Below are positions 53,797-62,600 of a stretch of DNA of 64,000 bases, one piece after another. Under the pieces are notes generated by a model. It did not search any database and was not told the origin of the DNA. It saw only the letters and a program-made list of their open reading frames with translations. Made by a program: the position numbers and the translations under genes. The stretch comes from DAOMFB01 sp963721385 (GTDB lineage: Bacteria; Acidobacteriota; Thermoanaerobaculia; UBA5066), in contig CAVRJB010000019.1 of NCBI GenBank assembly GCA_963721385.1, forward strand, positions 992,001-1,056,000, written 5' to 3'. The number at the start of each line of letters is the position of its first letter. The first letter of the stretch is position 1.

Positions 53797-54769
53797 GTCC
53801 CTGACCGTCTCGCCGGCCGACGTCGCGGCCGCCCGCGTGCGCATCGCCCCATACGTCCACCGGACGCCCGTCCTCACCTGCCGTTCGCTCGACGAGCGGA
53901 CCGGGGCCTCGCTCTTCTTCAAGTGCGAGACGTTCCAGAAGGTCGGGGCCTTCAAGGCGCGCGGGGCCTTCTCGCGGCTGCTCCTCCTCTTGCCCGAGGA
54001 GCGCCGGAGGGGGGCCGTCGCCTTCTCGTCGGGGAACCACGCCCAGGCGGTGGCGCTCGCGGCGCGGACGCTCGGCGTCAGGGCCACGATCGTGATGCCG
54101 AAGGACGCCCCGGCGCTGAAGCTCGCGGCGACGCGTGGCTATGGCGCGACCGTGCTCCTCTATGACCGGCGCGAGGAGAGCCGCGAGGCGATCGCCCGGA
54201 AGCTGATCGAGGAGACCGGGGCCGTCCTCGTCCCTCCGTTCGACGACGACGCCGTCATCGCGGGGCAGGGAACGCTCGCGCTCGAGCTCCTCGAGGACGT
54301 GCCGGACCTCGACGTGATCGTGACCCCCTGCGGCGGGGGCGGCCTTCTCTCGGGGGTGGCGGTGGCCGCGAAGGGGACGAGGCCTCCGGTCCGGCTCTTC
54401 GGCGTCGAGCCGGAGGCGGGCGACGACGTCCGTCAGTCGGTGGCGAAGGGGGAGCCGGTCCTGATCCCCGTCCCCGACACGATCGCCGACTCCCTCCAGA
54501 CGACCCGCCCTTCCGAGCGGACGCTCCGGATCATCCGCGCGCTCGTCGAGGAGATCGTCACGGTCTCCGACGACGATCTCCGGCGGGCGATGGCGCTCCT
54601 CGCCTCGCGGATGAAGCTCGTCGTCGAGCCGGGTGGCTCTGCCGGATTCGCCGCCGTCCTCGCCGGACGGATCCCGCGGGCGGCGGGGAAGAGGATCGGC
54701 GTCGTCCTGTCGGGCGGAAACGTCGACCCGGAGCTCTTCGGGCGGCTCGTGGCCGGCGTCCCGGCCTGA
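53789..54769 (+). CDS. PLP-dependent threonine/serine dehydratase
   Basis: The 326-residue enzyme of the fold-type II PLP family deaminates threonine or serine to a 2-oxo acid; serine racemases look alike. It has the Schiff-base Lys in KVGAFKARGAF (about residue 54), the S-G-N-H loop AFSSGNHAQAVALAA (about 78), a phosphate-binding CGGGGLLSG (about 182), and VLSGGNVDPE at the end. No C-terminal ACT regulatory domain is present, as in catabolic or biodegradative types. Substrate choice cannot be fixed by sequence. Confidence 0.9.
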   Translation: MTESLTVSPADVAAARVRIAPYVHRTPVLTCRSLDERTGASLFFKCETFQKVGAFKARGAFSRLLLLLPEERRRGAVAFSSGNHAQAVALAARTLGVRATIVMPKDAPALKLAATRGYGATVLLYDRREESREAIARKLIEETGAVLVPPFDDDAVIAGQGTLALELLEDVPDLDVIVTPCGGGGLLSGVAVAAKGTRPPVRLFGVEPEAGDDVRQSVAKGEPVLIPVPDTIADSLQTTRPSERTLRIIRALVEEIVTVSDDDLRRAMALLASRMKLVVEPGGSAGFAAVLAGRIPRAAGKRIGVVLSGGNVDPELFGRLVAGVPA

Positions 54770-54772
54770 GGC

Positions 54773-55358
54773 TCAGAAGTAGAAGTTGAAGCCGATTCCG
54801 GCCTGCCAGTAGTCGGCTTTCTTCGAAAGGTTCGAGACGGCGTCGATGTCGAGAAAGACGTACCGCGCGTCCGCGCGGAGCGAGAGCCGCGTCGCTACGC
54901 GGACGTCGACTCCCGCTCCGACATGGAGGCCGAACTTGCTCGAGCCCGTCGAGGCGACACCGGCTCGGGCCGGTGTCGGTGACGTTCACGTAGTAGTAGC
55001 CCCCGCCTCCGAGGAGGTACGGTTGCACCCGGGCGTTCGGAAGAAGGTAGAAAAGGAGGGAGAGCTGCACGGGGATCTCCCAGACGCGGAGGTCGTGCGC
55101 TTCGCCAGGCAGGTTCTTTCCCTCGTAGCGCTCCTGCCGGTACCCGGCCGCGAGCTCGACTCCGACGGCTCCGGTCAGGCGGGTCACGACGAGCGCCGAC
55201 GCGAAGAACGAGGAGCCCGAGGCGTCACGGCCCTGCGAGATTCCCCCGAGGACGCCTGCGCCCGTGCCCGGATCGGCGAAGGGCTGGGCGGCCGCCGAGC
55301 CGGCGAAAACCGCAAGAGCGAGGGTGAAGAACGGGAGAGCCCGGACGGTTTTCTGCAT
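54773..55358 (-). CDS. small outer-membrane beta-barrel protein (one frame break)
   Basis: The reconstructed 194-residue protein has a signal peptide (FFTLALAVFAGSAAAQPF) and an opacity/OmpW-like eight-stranded pattern. Strands include GAVGVELAAGYRQERYEG, EIPVQLSLLFYLLPNARVQP and YLLGGGGYYYVNVTDTG in the first frame. After a shift near 54960 follow SSKFGLHVGAGVDVRVATRL, LRADARYVFLDIDAV and KADYWQAGIGFNFYF. The terminal Phe is the usual barrel insertion signal. It overlaps nothing but ends 4 bases from the dehydratase stop. The function is unknown. Confidence 0.78.
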
Positions 55359-55446
55359 GGGCAGGCGCTTCCGCTGCCGAGTTTACGGCCTCGGTGGCAG
55401 CTGGGACTTCCGCTCTCAAAGCTTTCGCGGATAATGCTTTGCTGAC

Positions 55447-57519
55447 GTGAGACGGCGCACCTGGAAAGACGAGCTCGCGACGCTTCTGTTCGCGACCTTT
55501 GCCCAGTTCGGCCTCGTGAGGGTCATGGACTGGTCGCGCGAGAACGTGGCGACGCAGGAGGTGGCCGCGCGGCTCGTAGCGGACCACTTCTATTTCGCGC
55601 CCCAGATCCTGACCGTCGTCCTCGTCTACCTCGTGGCGCGGCTCGTGCGCAGCATCCTCGATCTCAGGGGAATGCGTTTCGCAGAGTGGATCCGCTCTTC
55701 CGCAGTGCTGGTCGGGTTCGGCGCGGCCTTCATCCCCGCGGCGCACCTCGACCAGATTCTCCGGTTCTTCGCGGTGGACCTCGGAGTCCCGGCCCTCGAG
55801 TCGTCATACCAGAGCCTGCGCGGCGCCCCGTTCTACCAGGCGCTCCAGCGGACCGGGACCCTCCGGTTCGTCGTCGACCTCGTGGGCCTGCTGGTCTTCC
55901 TCGTGGCGCTGCGTTTCGCCAAGCCCGTTACGGCGGACGTCGCGGCGGCGAAGGACGCGGCGCGGTTCGCGGACTTCATCCGCGCCGGCGAGCTCTTCCT
56001 GAAGGCCGGCGACGTCAAGAAGGCCCGGCAGATGTTCCGCCGCGCGAAGGCCTGGCCGCGCCTCGCCGCGCTGGCGCAGCGGGACGGCGATCCGCGCGAA
56101 GCCGCGACCCTTTACGAACGGGCCGGCGACGCCTTCGCCTGGGAGGCTTCGCGGGCGTGGGACGCCGCGGGCGAGGCGGATCGGGCGCGCACGCTCCTGG
56201 AGTCGGCGCTCGCCGCCTCGCGCGGCGCGGGGCGGTGGGACCGGGTGGCCGAGATCGCCGAGACGGTCGGCGACCAGACGACCCTCTCCGAGGCCTGCCG
56301 CCGCCTCGCCGAGATGGAAACCTCCGGCCCCGTCCGGGCCGCTCTCTGGAAGCGGGCGGCTGGCGCAGCGCGCGCGGCGGGACGGCCGCTCGAAGCGGCG
56401 GAGGCCTACCGCCACGCGCAGGATTTCTCCATGGCGGGCGAGATGTTCCTCGAGGGCGCGCGGCCCATTGAGGCGATCCGGGAGTTCGAGAGGAGCGGCG
56501 CCCTCGACCGCGCCGCCTCGGCCGCCGCGGCGGCCGGCGACGAGCGGGCCGCACACGAGCTGGCGGCGCGCGAGGCCGAGAAGCGCGGCGACATAACGGC
56601 GGCCGCCGAGGCGTGGCGGAAGTCGGGGCAGGTCATGCGTGCGGCTGCGCTTTTCGAAAAGGTCGGCGAAATCGCGTCGGCGGCTGCATCCTGGAAGGAA
56701 GCGGGCCGGCTGGAGCGCGCGGCGCCGCTCTTCGAGCGCGCCGGGGACCTGGCGAACGCCGCGGCGACGTGGGAGGCCGCTGGGCAGCCGGAGAAGGCTG
56801 CTTCCCTGTTCCTGGGCCTCAGGGACTACGAGCGGGCCGCGGAGCTCTTCCGCGTCGCCGGGAAGCTCCCGCTCTGCGCGGCGGCGCTCCAGGCGGCCGG
56901 ACGCCACGACGAGGCGGCCTCGCTCTTCGTCCGGGTCGGGAGGCGCCTCGACGCGGCGCGGAGCTACCTTCTCGGAGGACGGCGGGACCGCGCCTGGGAG
57001 GAGGCCGTCGGCGTCCCGCGAAACGACCCGGGCGTCGTGGAGCTCTTCGACGAGCTCGCGCGGGCGCATCTCGCCGCGGGCGAGGCGAAGGACGCCGTCC
57101 ACGTCCTCCGCGAAGTGCTGGGGAAGGGTCATGTGACGGCGGAGAACCTCCCCTACTACCGGACGTACCTCGAGGCGCTGCGCGCCGCGGGGGACCCGAC
57201 CGAGGCGATAGAAATGGGGCGCGTGGCTGCGGTCGATCCGTCGGTTCTCGACGGCAGCCCGATCGCGATGGTGCCGGCTCCGGTCGGCCGAAGTGGAGGC
57301 GTCGGGGATGCCGCCCGCCCTGATCCAGACGCCGCCCGCGGTCGGCCGGATGGGGCAAAGGCGGATCCCGCAGACGACTTCCTCGTCGACGATCCCTGCC
57401 CACGAGGTGCCGGCGCAGACCAGCGCCCCCCCGCCTCCGCCTTCGGCCGTGAACGTCAACTCGTCGGGGACCTTTTCGGCTCTCGAGGCCCCGGAACAGC
57501 GCTACCAGATCCTCGCTGA
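55447..57519 (+). CDS. membrane protein with many TPR-like helical repeats, probably N-terminal part of a kinase
   Basis: The GTG start 55447 follows GATAAT by eleven bases. Three helices lie within the first 160 residues (LVYLVARLV, SSAVLVGFGAAFIPAAH, VVDLVGLLVFLVALRF). About 430 residues of helical hairpins follow with a repeating pattern such as AAPLFERAGDLANAAATWEA and AASLFLGLRDYERAAELF, typical of TPR/clathrin-like solenoids. Coding sense is good to about 57290 (IAMVPAPVGRSG). After that this frame degrades into Arg/Asp-rich sequence while the kinase frame becomes coding. A single inserted base near 57290 would join both into one protein of about 943 residues; otherwise the two genes overlap by 227 bases. 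Confidence 0.8.
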   Translation: MRRRTWKDELATLLFATFAQFGLVRVMDWSRENVATQEVAARLVADHFYFAPQILTVVLVYLVARLVRSILDLRGMRFAEWIRSSAVLVGFGAAFIPAAHLDQILRFFAVDLGVPALESSYQSLRGAPFYQALQRTGTLRFVVDLVGLLVFLVALRFAKPVTADVAAAKDAARFADFIRAGELFLKAGDVKKARQMFRRAKAWPRLAALAQRDGDPREAATLYERAGDAFAWEASRAWDAAGEADRARTLLESALAASRGAGRWDRVAEIAETVGDQTTLSEACRRLAEMETSGPVRAALWKRAAGAARAAGRPLEAAEAYRHAQDFSMAGEMFLEGARPIEAIREFERSGALDRAASAAAAAGDERAAHELAAREAEKRGDITAAAEAWRKSGQVMRAAALFEKVGEIASAAASWKEAGRLERAAPLFERAGDLANAAATWEAAGQPEKAASLFLGLRDYERAAELFRVAGKLPLCAAALQAAGRHDEAASLFVRVGRRLDAARSYLLGGRRDRAWEEAVGVPRNDPGVVELFDELARAHLAAGEAKDAVHVLREVLGKGHVTAENLPYYRTYLEALRAAGDPTEAIEMGRVAAVDPSVLDGSPIAMVPAPVGRSGGVGDAARPDPDAARGRPDGAKADPADDFLVDDPCPRGAGADQRPPASAFGRERQLVGDLFGSRGPGTALPDPR

Positions 57520-58276
57520 GCTGGGACGTGGCGGCATGGGCGTCGTCCACAAGGCGCTCGACCGGAAGCTCGACCGCTACGTGGCGCTGAAGATCCTCCC
57601 GTGGCAGCTCCGCAGCGACGAGACGGCAATGCGTTACTTCACGCGCGAGGCGAAGTCGATCGCCGCTCTCAAGCATCCGAACGTCGTCGCCCTCTACGAC
57701 TACGGAGAGGGCTTCGGCAGCCTCTACCTCGCGATGGAGTACCTGGACGGGCCGAACCTGCAGAAGCTCCTGAAGACGGAGCCCGAGCGGGTCCGGAAGA
57801 ACTGGCGCGACTGGTTCGTACAGGCGGCGCGGGGCATCGCGGCGGCGCACGCGAAGGGGATCCTCCACCGGGACCTGAAGCCCGCGAACCTTCAGCTCGA
57901 CGAGCACGACATCCTCCGGATCCTCGACTTCGGCCTCGCGCTCCCGCAGGCCGACGCGGGGGGCACGTCGAAGCTCATCGGGAGCCCGGCCTTCTTCCCG
58001 CCCGAGGTACTGCGCGGCGAGATGCCGAGCCCGGCGTCCGACGTCTATTCGCTCGGCGCCGCTTTCTATACGCTCGCGACGGGACGCTGGCCGTACGTGG
58101 GCGACGACGTCCTCGTCGCCCGCCTCGAGCGGGACCCGGACGACCCGCGGCCCTACGCCCCGTTCCTCAACGAGGAAGAGATCGCCGTCCTGATGCGGAG
58201 CCTGGCCCGTCACCGGCCCGACCGCTACCCGGACGGCGGCGAGCTGCTGGGGGACCTCCTCGCCCTGGAAGGCTGA
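57293..58276 (+). CDS. Ser/Thr protein kinase (probably fused to the upstream TPR protein)
   Basis: As a free protein from GTG 57293 it has 327 residues. A Pro/Gln/Thr-rich leader (about 1-65) precedes a complete kinase domain: GRGGMG (79-83), Lys100, HRDLKPANL with catalytic Asp194, and DFG (212-214). SDVYSLGAAFYTLATGRWPY follows. There is no membrane helix or sensor of its own, so it would depend on the membrane TPR protein for localisation. The leader reads naturally as the linker of a fusion. The protein ends at LLALEG, close behind the kinase domain. Confidence 0.92.
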   Translation: MEASGMPPALIQTPPAVGRMGQRRIPQTTSSSTIPAHEVPAQTSAPPPPPSAVNVNSSGTFSALEAPEQRYQILAELGRGGMGVVHKALDRKLDRYVALKILPWQLRSDETAMRYFTREAKSIAALKHPNVVALYDYGEGFGSLYLAMEYLDGPNLQKLLKTEPERVRKNWRDWFVQAARGIAAAHAKGILHRDLKPANLQLDEHDILRILDFGLALPQADAGGTSKLIGSPAFFPPEVLRGEMPSPASDVYSLGAAFYTLATGRWPYVGDDVLVARLERDPDDPRPYAPFLNEEEIAVLMRSLARHRPDRYPDGGELLGDLLALEG

Positions 58277-58288
58277 CGGCGGCGCACC

Positions 58289-59605
58289 TTAGAACCGGAA
58301 CGTGATCCCGAAGAGCATCCGGAGCTGGCGAACGGTGTCGTCGCGGAGTTGCTCCGCCGTCAGGAGGAGCGAGAACGCCCGGCTGAGATTGACGACGCCC
58401 GAAGCGGCGTAGCGCTTCGACCGCGGCCGGCTCTGGACGACGACGCCGTCCGAGTTCGTGAGGCTGAGGACCGAGAGGGACGTCGTGTAGTCGAGCGTCA
58501 GGTAGAACCGCGGCCCGAGGCTCCTCCCGATCGACGCGTAGATCGAGTCGTAGCTGCCGGTCGAGGGCCGGTTGTACCGGTTGTCGCTCGCGGTCAGGTC
58601 CAGGCCGGACCCGAAGACGTTCGTGACGGAAATGCCTGCCTGGATCCTCGGGTAGTCCTCGCCGGCGCGGCTGCTCTGCTCCTGCGCATAGCCGCCCCAG
58701 ACCCGGAGGTTCGGGAGCGGGATGAACGTCACGCGGCCGCCGATCGACCCGAAGAGAAACCCGTCGAGAGCGCGAGGGTCGACCGGCCGGCCGTTCAGGA
58801 TGTCCTGGGCGATCGAGCGCGTGTCGATCGAGAGGCCGTGGTGGTAGAGCGCCTGGAGCTCGATCCACTTCGCAGGCGCGTAGCGGGCGTTGATGAAATT
58901 GTAGGTCACGCGCGCGCCGCCGCCGCTTCCCGCCGGGCCGGTCGTGTCGATCTCCGCGGCCTGGTAGAGGAAGAAGTCCCTCCCGATCGGGATGAAGTTC
59001 AGCATCGTGACGACCGACCGTTCGGTGACGGTCTTGTCCTTGATCAGGACGTAGCCGAGGACGTTCTTCCAGCCGCGCTCGCCGTCGAGGGCCACGTAGC
59101 CGCCGTATTTCTTCACGCCGTTCACGTAGCCGACCTGGTAGAGATCGGGCTCGAGGCCGCCGAAGAGGCCGAAGCGGAGCTGTCCGGCCGCCGTCGGCGC
59201 GAAGGGCTTCGCCTCGAGCTGGACGCCGCCGACCGCGCCGAGGCCTCCGAGGTCGTTCAGCCACATCTGGCCGACGCGGAGGCCGAGGCCGCCCCCCGAA
59301 ATGCGCCCGCCCACCCAGGCGTTGTAGAGGCTGACGCGGTTGGTCTGGCTTTCGGACGGGTACTCGGCCCCTCGCGCGTCGAGGGCGTACTCGAAGCCGC
59401 CGTCGTCGGCCGTCTTCGAGACGACGTTCACGAGGGCGGAGATCTCGCTGAAGCTGGAGGTCGGCCCTCCGTCGGTGCGGGTCGTCTGCATGTAGTTGCC
59501 GAAGAGCGTGATGCGCCCATAGCCCGGAGACGACTGCGCGACGGCCAGGGACGAAAGGCCCATGGTCGAAACGAGGACGATGAGGAGAGCGGTGCGACGA
59601 CTCAA
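58289..59605 (-). CDS. outer-membrane beta-barrel protein paired with a giant multiheme cytochrome
   Basis: The 438-residue protein has a signal peptide (TALLIVLVSTMGLSSLAVAQ) and continuous amphipathic strands, such as GRITLFGNYMQTTRTDGGP, RVTYNFINARYAPAKWIELQ and RFYLTLDYTTSLSVLSLT. It ends in Phe (GITFRF), the barrel assembly signal. TTG 59605 is taken as start because it gives the signal peptide and has AGGA nearby. The gene starts 14 bases after the stop of the cytochrome gene in the same direction. It lacks CxxC motifs and is not clearly homologous to MtrB/PioB. A barrel next to a secreted multiheme cytochrome suggests a porin-cytochrome conduit. Confidence 0.8.
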   Translation of the reverse strand: MSRRTALLIVLVSTMGLSSLAVAQSSPGYGRITLFGNYMQTTRTDGGPTSSFSEISALVNVVSKTADDGGFEYALDARGAEYPSESQTNRVSLYNAWVGGRISGGGLGLRVGQMWLNDLGGLGAVGGVQLEAKPFAPTAAGQLRFGLFGGLEPDLYQVGYVNGVKKYGGYVALDGERGWKNVLGYVLIKDKTVTERSVVTMLNFIPIGRDFFLYQAAEIDTTGPAGSGGGARVTYNFINARYAPAKWIELQALYHHGLSIDTRSIAQDILNGRPVDPRALDGFLFGSIGGRVTFIPLPNLRVWGGYAQEQSSRAGEDYPRIQAGISVTNVFGSGLDLTASDNRYNRPSTGSYDSIYASIGRSLGPRFYLTLDYTTSLSVLSLTNSDGVVVQSRPRSKRYAASGVVNLSRAFSLLLTAEQLRDDTVRQLRMLFGITFRF

Positions 59606-59619
59606 TCCTGCTTCCTGCC

Positions 59620-62600
59620 TCAGTCGCCCCGCCCGTTCGGGTGGCAGGAGTAACAGGCCTGTGAGTTGTACACGTAGCCCGGCCGGCCCTGGTGCTGCTG
59701 ATTCGTCTGGCCCTGCGAGTGGCAGATGGTGCAGCTGAAGACGGCGTAGTTCGATGGGTTCGTGTGGCAGGCGGAGCAGACCCCGCCGGAGTTGCCGTGG
59801 TTCCTGGGGAACCAGGTGTGGTTGAACGTCCCCTGAGACCAGAGCGTGTCGGAGAACTTGTGGCAGGTGTCGCAGGTCGTCGGGAAGCCCGCCGCGATGT
59901 GGTTCACCGGGGATATCGCGTTCTGGTAGTCGGCCATGTGGCACGCGGAGCAGGGGGTCGTGGGCACGGTCAGGTAGTTGTTGTTCTTGTGGCACTGGGC
60001 GCAGGGCGCCGTGACGTGAGCTCCCGCCAGGGGGAAGTAAGTGGCGTGGTTGAACGCGGATTTCTGGGACCACGTGGTGTCGGAAAACCGGTGGCAGGAG
60101 TCGCATGCGGTCGAGAAGCCCGTGTGGGGGACCGGCGACGTCGCGTTCTGGAAATCGGTCATGTGGCAGGCGGAGCAGGGGCTGGTCGGGACGGTCAGGT
60201 AGTTGCCGTTCTTGTGGCACTGGGCGCAGGGCGCCGTGGTGTGAGCGCCCGCCAGCGGGAAGTAGGTGGCGTGGTTGAACGCGGATTTCTGGGACCACGT
60301 CATGTCGGAGAACCGGTGGCATGAGTCGCACGCGTCGGGAAGCCCTGTGGGGGACCGGGGTCGTCGCCGTCTGGAAGTCGGTCAGGTGGCAGGTGTAGCA
60401 ATCCCGCGGCGTCCCCTTGTAAACGTTGTTCTTGTGACACTGGGCGCACGGCGCCGTGGCGTGAGCGCCGGCCAGCGGGAAGACCGTGGTGTGATTGAAC
60501 GTCGCCTGCGACCAGGTGGTATCGGAGAACTTGTGGCAGGAGTCGCAGGTCGTCGGGAAGCCGGAAGCGACGTGGTTCAACGGCGTGATCGCCGTCTGGT
60601 AGTCGGCGAGGTGGCAGGCGGAACAGGGGCTGGTGGGCACGGTCAGATAGTTGTTGTTCTTGTGGCACTGGGCGCACGGCGCCGTGGTGTGAGCGCCGGC
60701 GAGGGCGAAGTAGGGCGTGTGGCTGAAAGCGGACTTCTGCGCCCACGTCGTGTCGGTGTACCGGTGGCACGAGTCGCAGGCGGTCGGGAAGCCGTTGTGC
60801 GGGACCGGCGTGGCCGCGTTCTGGAAGTCGGTCAGGTGGCAGGTGTAGCAGTCCCGCGGCGTCCCCTTGTAGACGTTGTTCTTGTGACAGCTCGCGCAGG
60901 CCTGCGTGGCGTGGAGGCCCGCCAACGCAAACGTCGAGTGCGCGAAGGTCGCCTGGCTCCAGGTCGTATCCGAGAACTTGTGGCAGGAGTCGCACGTCGT
61001 CGGGAAGCCGGAAGCGACGTGGTTCACCGGCGCGATGGCCGTCTGGTAGTCCGCCTGGTGGCAGGCGGAGCAGGGGCTGGTCGGCACGGTCAGGTAGTTG
61101 TTGTTCTTGTGGCACTGGGCGCACGGCGCCGTGGTGTGAGCGCCGGCGAGGGCGAAGTAGGCGTGTGGTTGAAGCGCGGACTTCTGGGACCACGTCGTGT
61201 CGGAGAACCTGTGGCAGGAGTCGCAAGCGGTCGGAGAAACCGGTGTGGGGGACGGGCGTCGTGGCGTTCTGGAAGTCGGTCATGTGACAGGCCGAGCAGG
61301 GGCTCTTCGGCACCGTCGTGTAGTTGTTGTTCACGTGGCACTGGGCGCACGGCGCCGTGAGGTGGGCGCCCGCCAGCGGGAAGACGGCGGCGTGCGTCGT
61401 AAACGTCCCCTGCTGCCACGTGGCGTCGGAGAACTTGTGACACGTGTCGCAGGATGTGGAGAACCCGGCCGTGACGTGAGGCGGGTTCTTCGAGTTCTGG
61501 AAGTCGGCCTGGTGGCAGCCGACGCAGTCGCGCGGCGTCCCCTTGAAGACGCTGTTCTTGTGACAGGTGGCGCACGCCGTCGTCACGTGGACGCCGGCGA
61601 GCGCGAACGAGGCGCTGTGGTTGAACGTCCCCTGGTGCCACGTCGGGTCCGAGAGCTTGTGGCACGTGTCGCACGCGGTCGGGAAGCCGGCGGCGGCGTG
61701 GTTCGGGTTCTGGGCCTGCTGGTAGGCCGCCTGGTGGCAGGAGAGGCAGGTCGTGGGGAGGCCGCGGTAGACGGCCGCCGTGTGGCAGTTCGAGCAGGTC
61801 GCCGTCACGTGCGACCCGACGAGCGGCCAGACGGCGTGCGGGTACTTCGCGAGGCGCCAGCTCGCATCCGTGAACTTGTGGCAGCTCTCGCAGGCGGTCG
61901 CGAAGCCGGCGGCGAGGTGATTCGGGCTGGCGGCCTTCGCGAAGTCGGCCTGGTGGCAGCCGTTGCAGTCGGTCGGCGTCGCCTTGTAGGACGCGTTCTT
62001 GTGGCAGGCCGGCACACGGCTGCGTCGCGTGGACTGCCGGCCAGCGGGAAGGTCGCCGTATGGTCGAAACGCGCCGAGTGCCACGTCGGGTCACCCGGCC
62101 GGTGACACGAATCGCAGGTCGTCGGGAAGCCGCCGCCGCGGTGGTCGGGATTCCGCGCCGCCTCGTAGTCGGTCCGGTGGCACGAATAGCAGGCCGTCGG
62201 CGTTCCGGCGAAGACCCTGTTCTTGTGGCACTGGTCGCAGCGGAGGGTGCTGTGGGCGGCGCTGAGCGGGAATCCCGTCTGGGCGGCGTGGTTCCACGTG
62301 ACGGAGGTCCACGAGGTCGGCCGGTGGCAGTTCTCGCATTCGCTTCCGAGGAGCGTCCGGTAGAGGTCGTCCTGCCTTCGAATCCAGTGGCAGTCGTAGC
62401 AGCGGTTCGGCGTCCCCTTGTAGACACTGTTCCAGTGGCACGACGCGCATGGCGTCGCGAGGTGCTGGCCCTCGAGTGGGAACGTGCCGCCCTTGTGGAA
62501 CGCGCGGTTCGCGGTTCTCCACTGGGAGACGTTGTGGCACGAGGCGCAGTCGCCCCCGAGGGCTCCCCGGTGCGGATCGTCGTGGCACGCCGCGCAGTTC

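Noticed and set aside
59830..61680. Direct repeats that could be read as a CRISPR array
   Set aside because: The repeat unit is about 224 bp with no short spacer/repeat structure, it codes for heme motifs in frame, and no cas genes are present.
60300..62084. Second half of a plus-to-minus pattern suggesting several separate cytochrome genes
   Set aside because: The pieces have no ribosome sites or signal peptides at their starts, and they join seamlessly when single bases are adjusted. One gene is the simpler reading.
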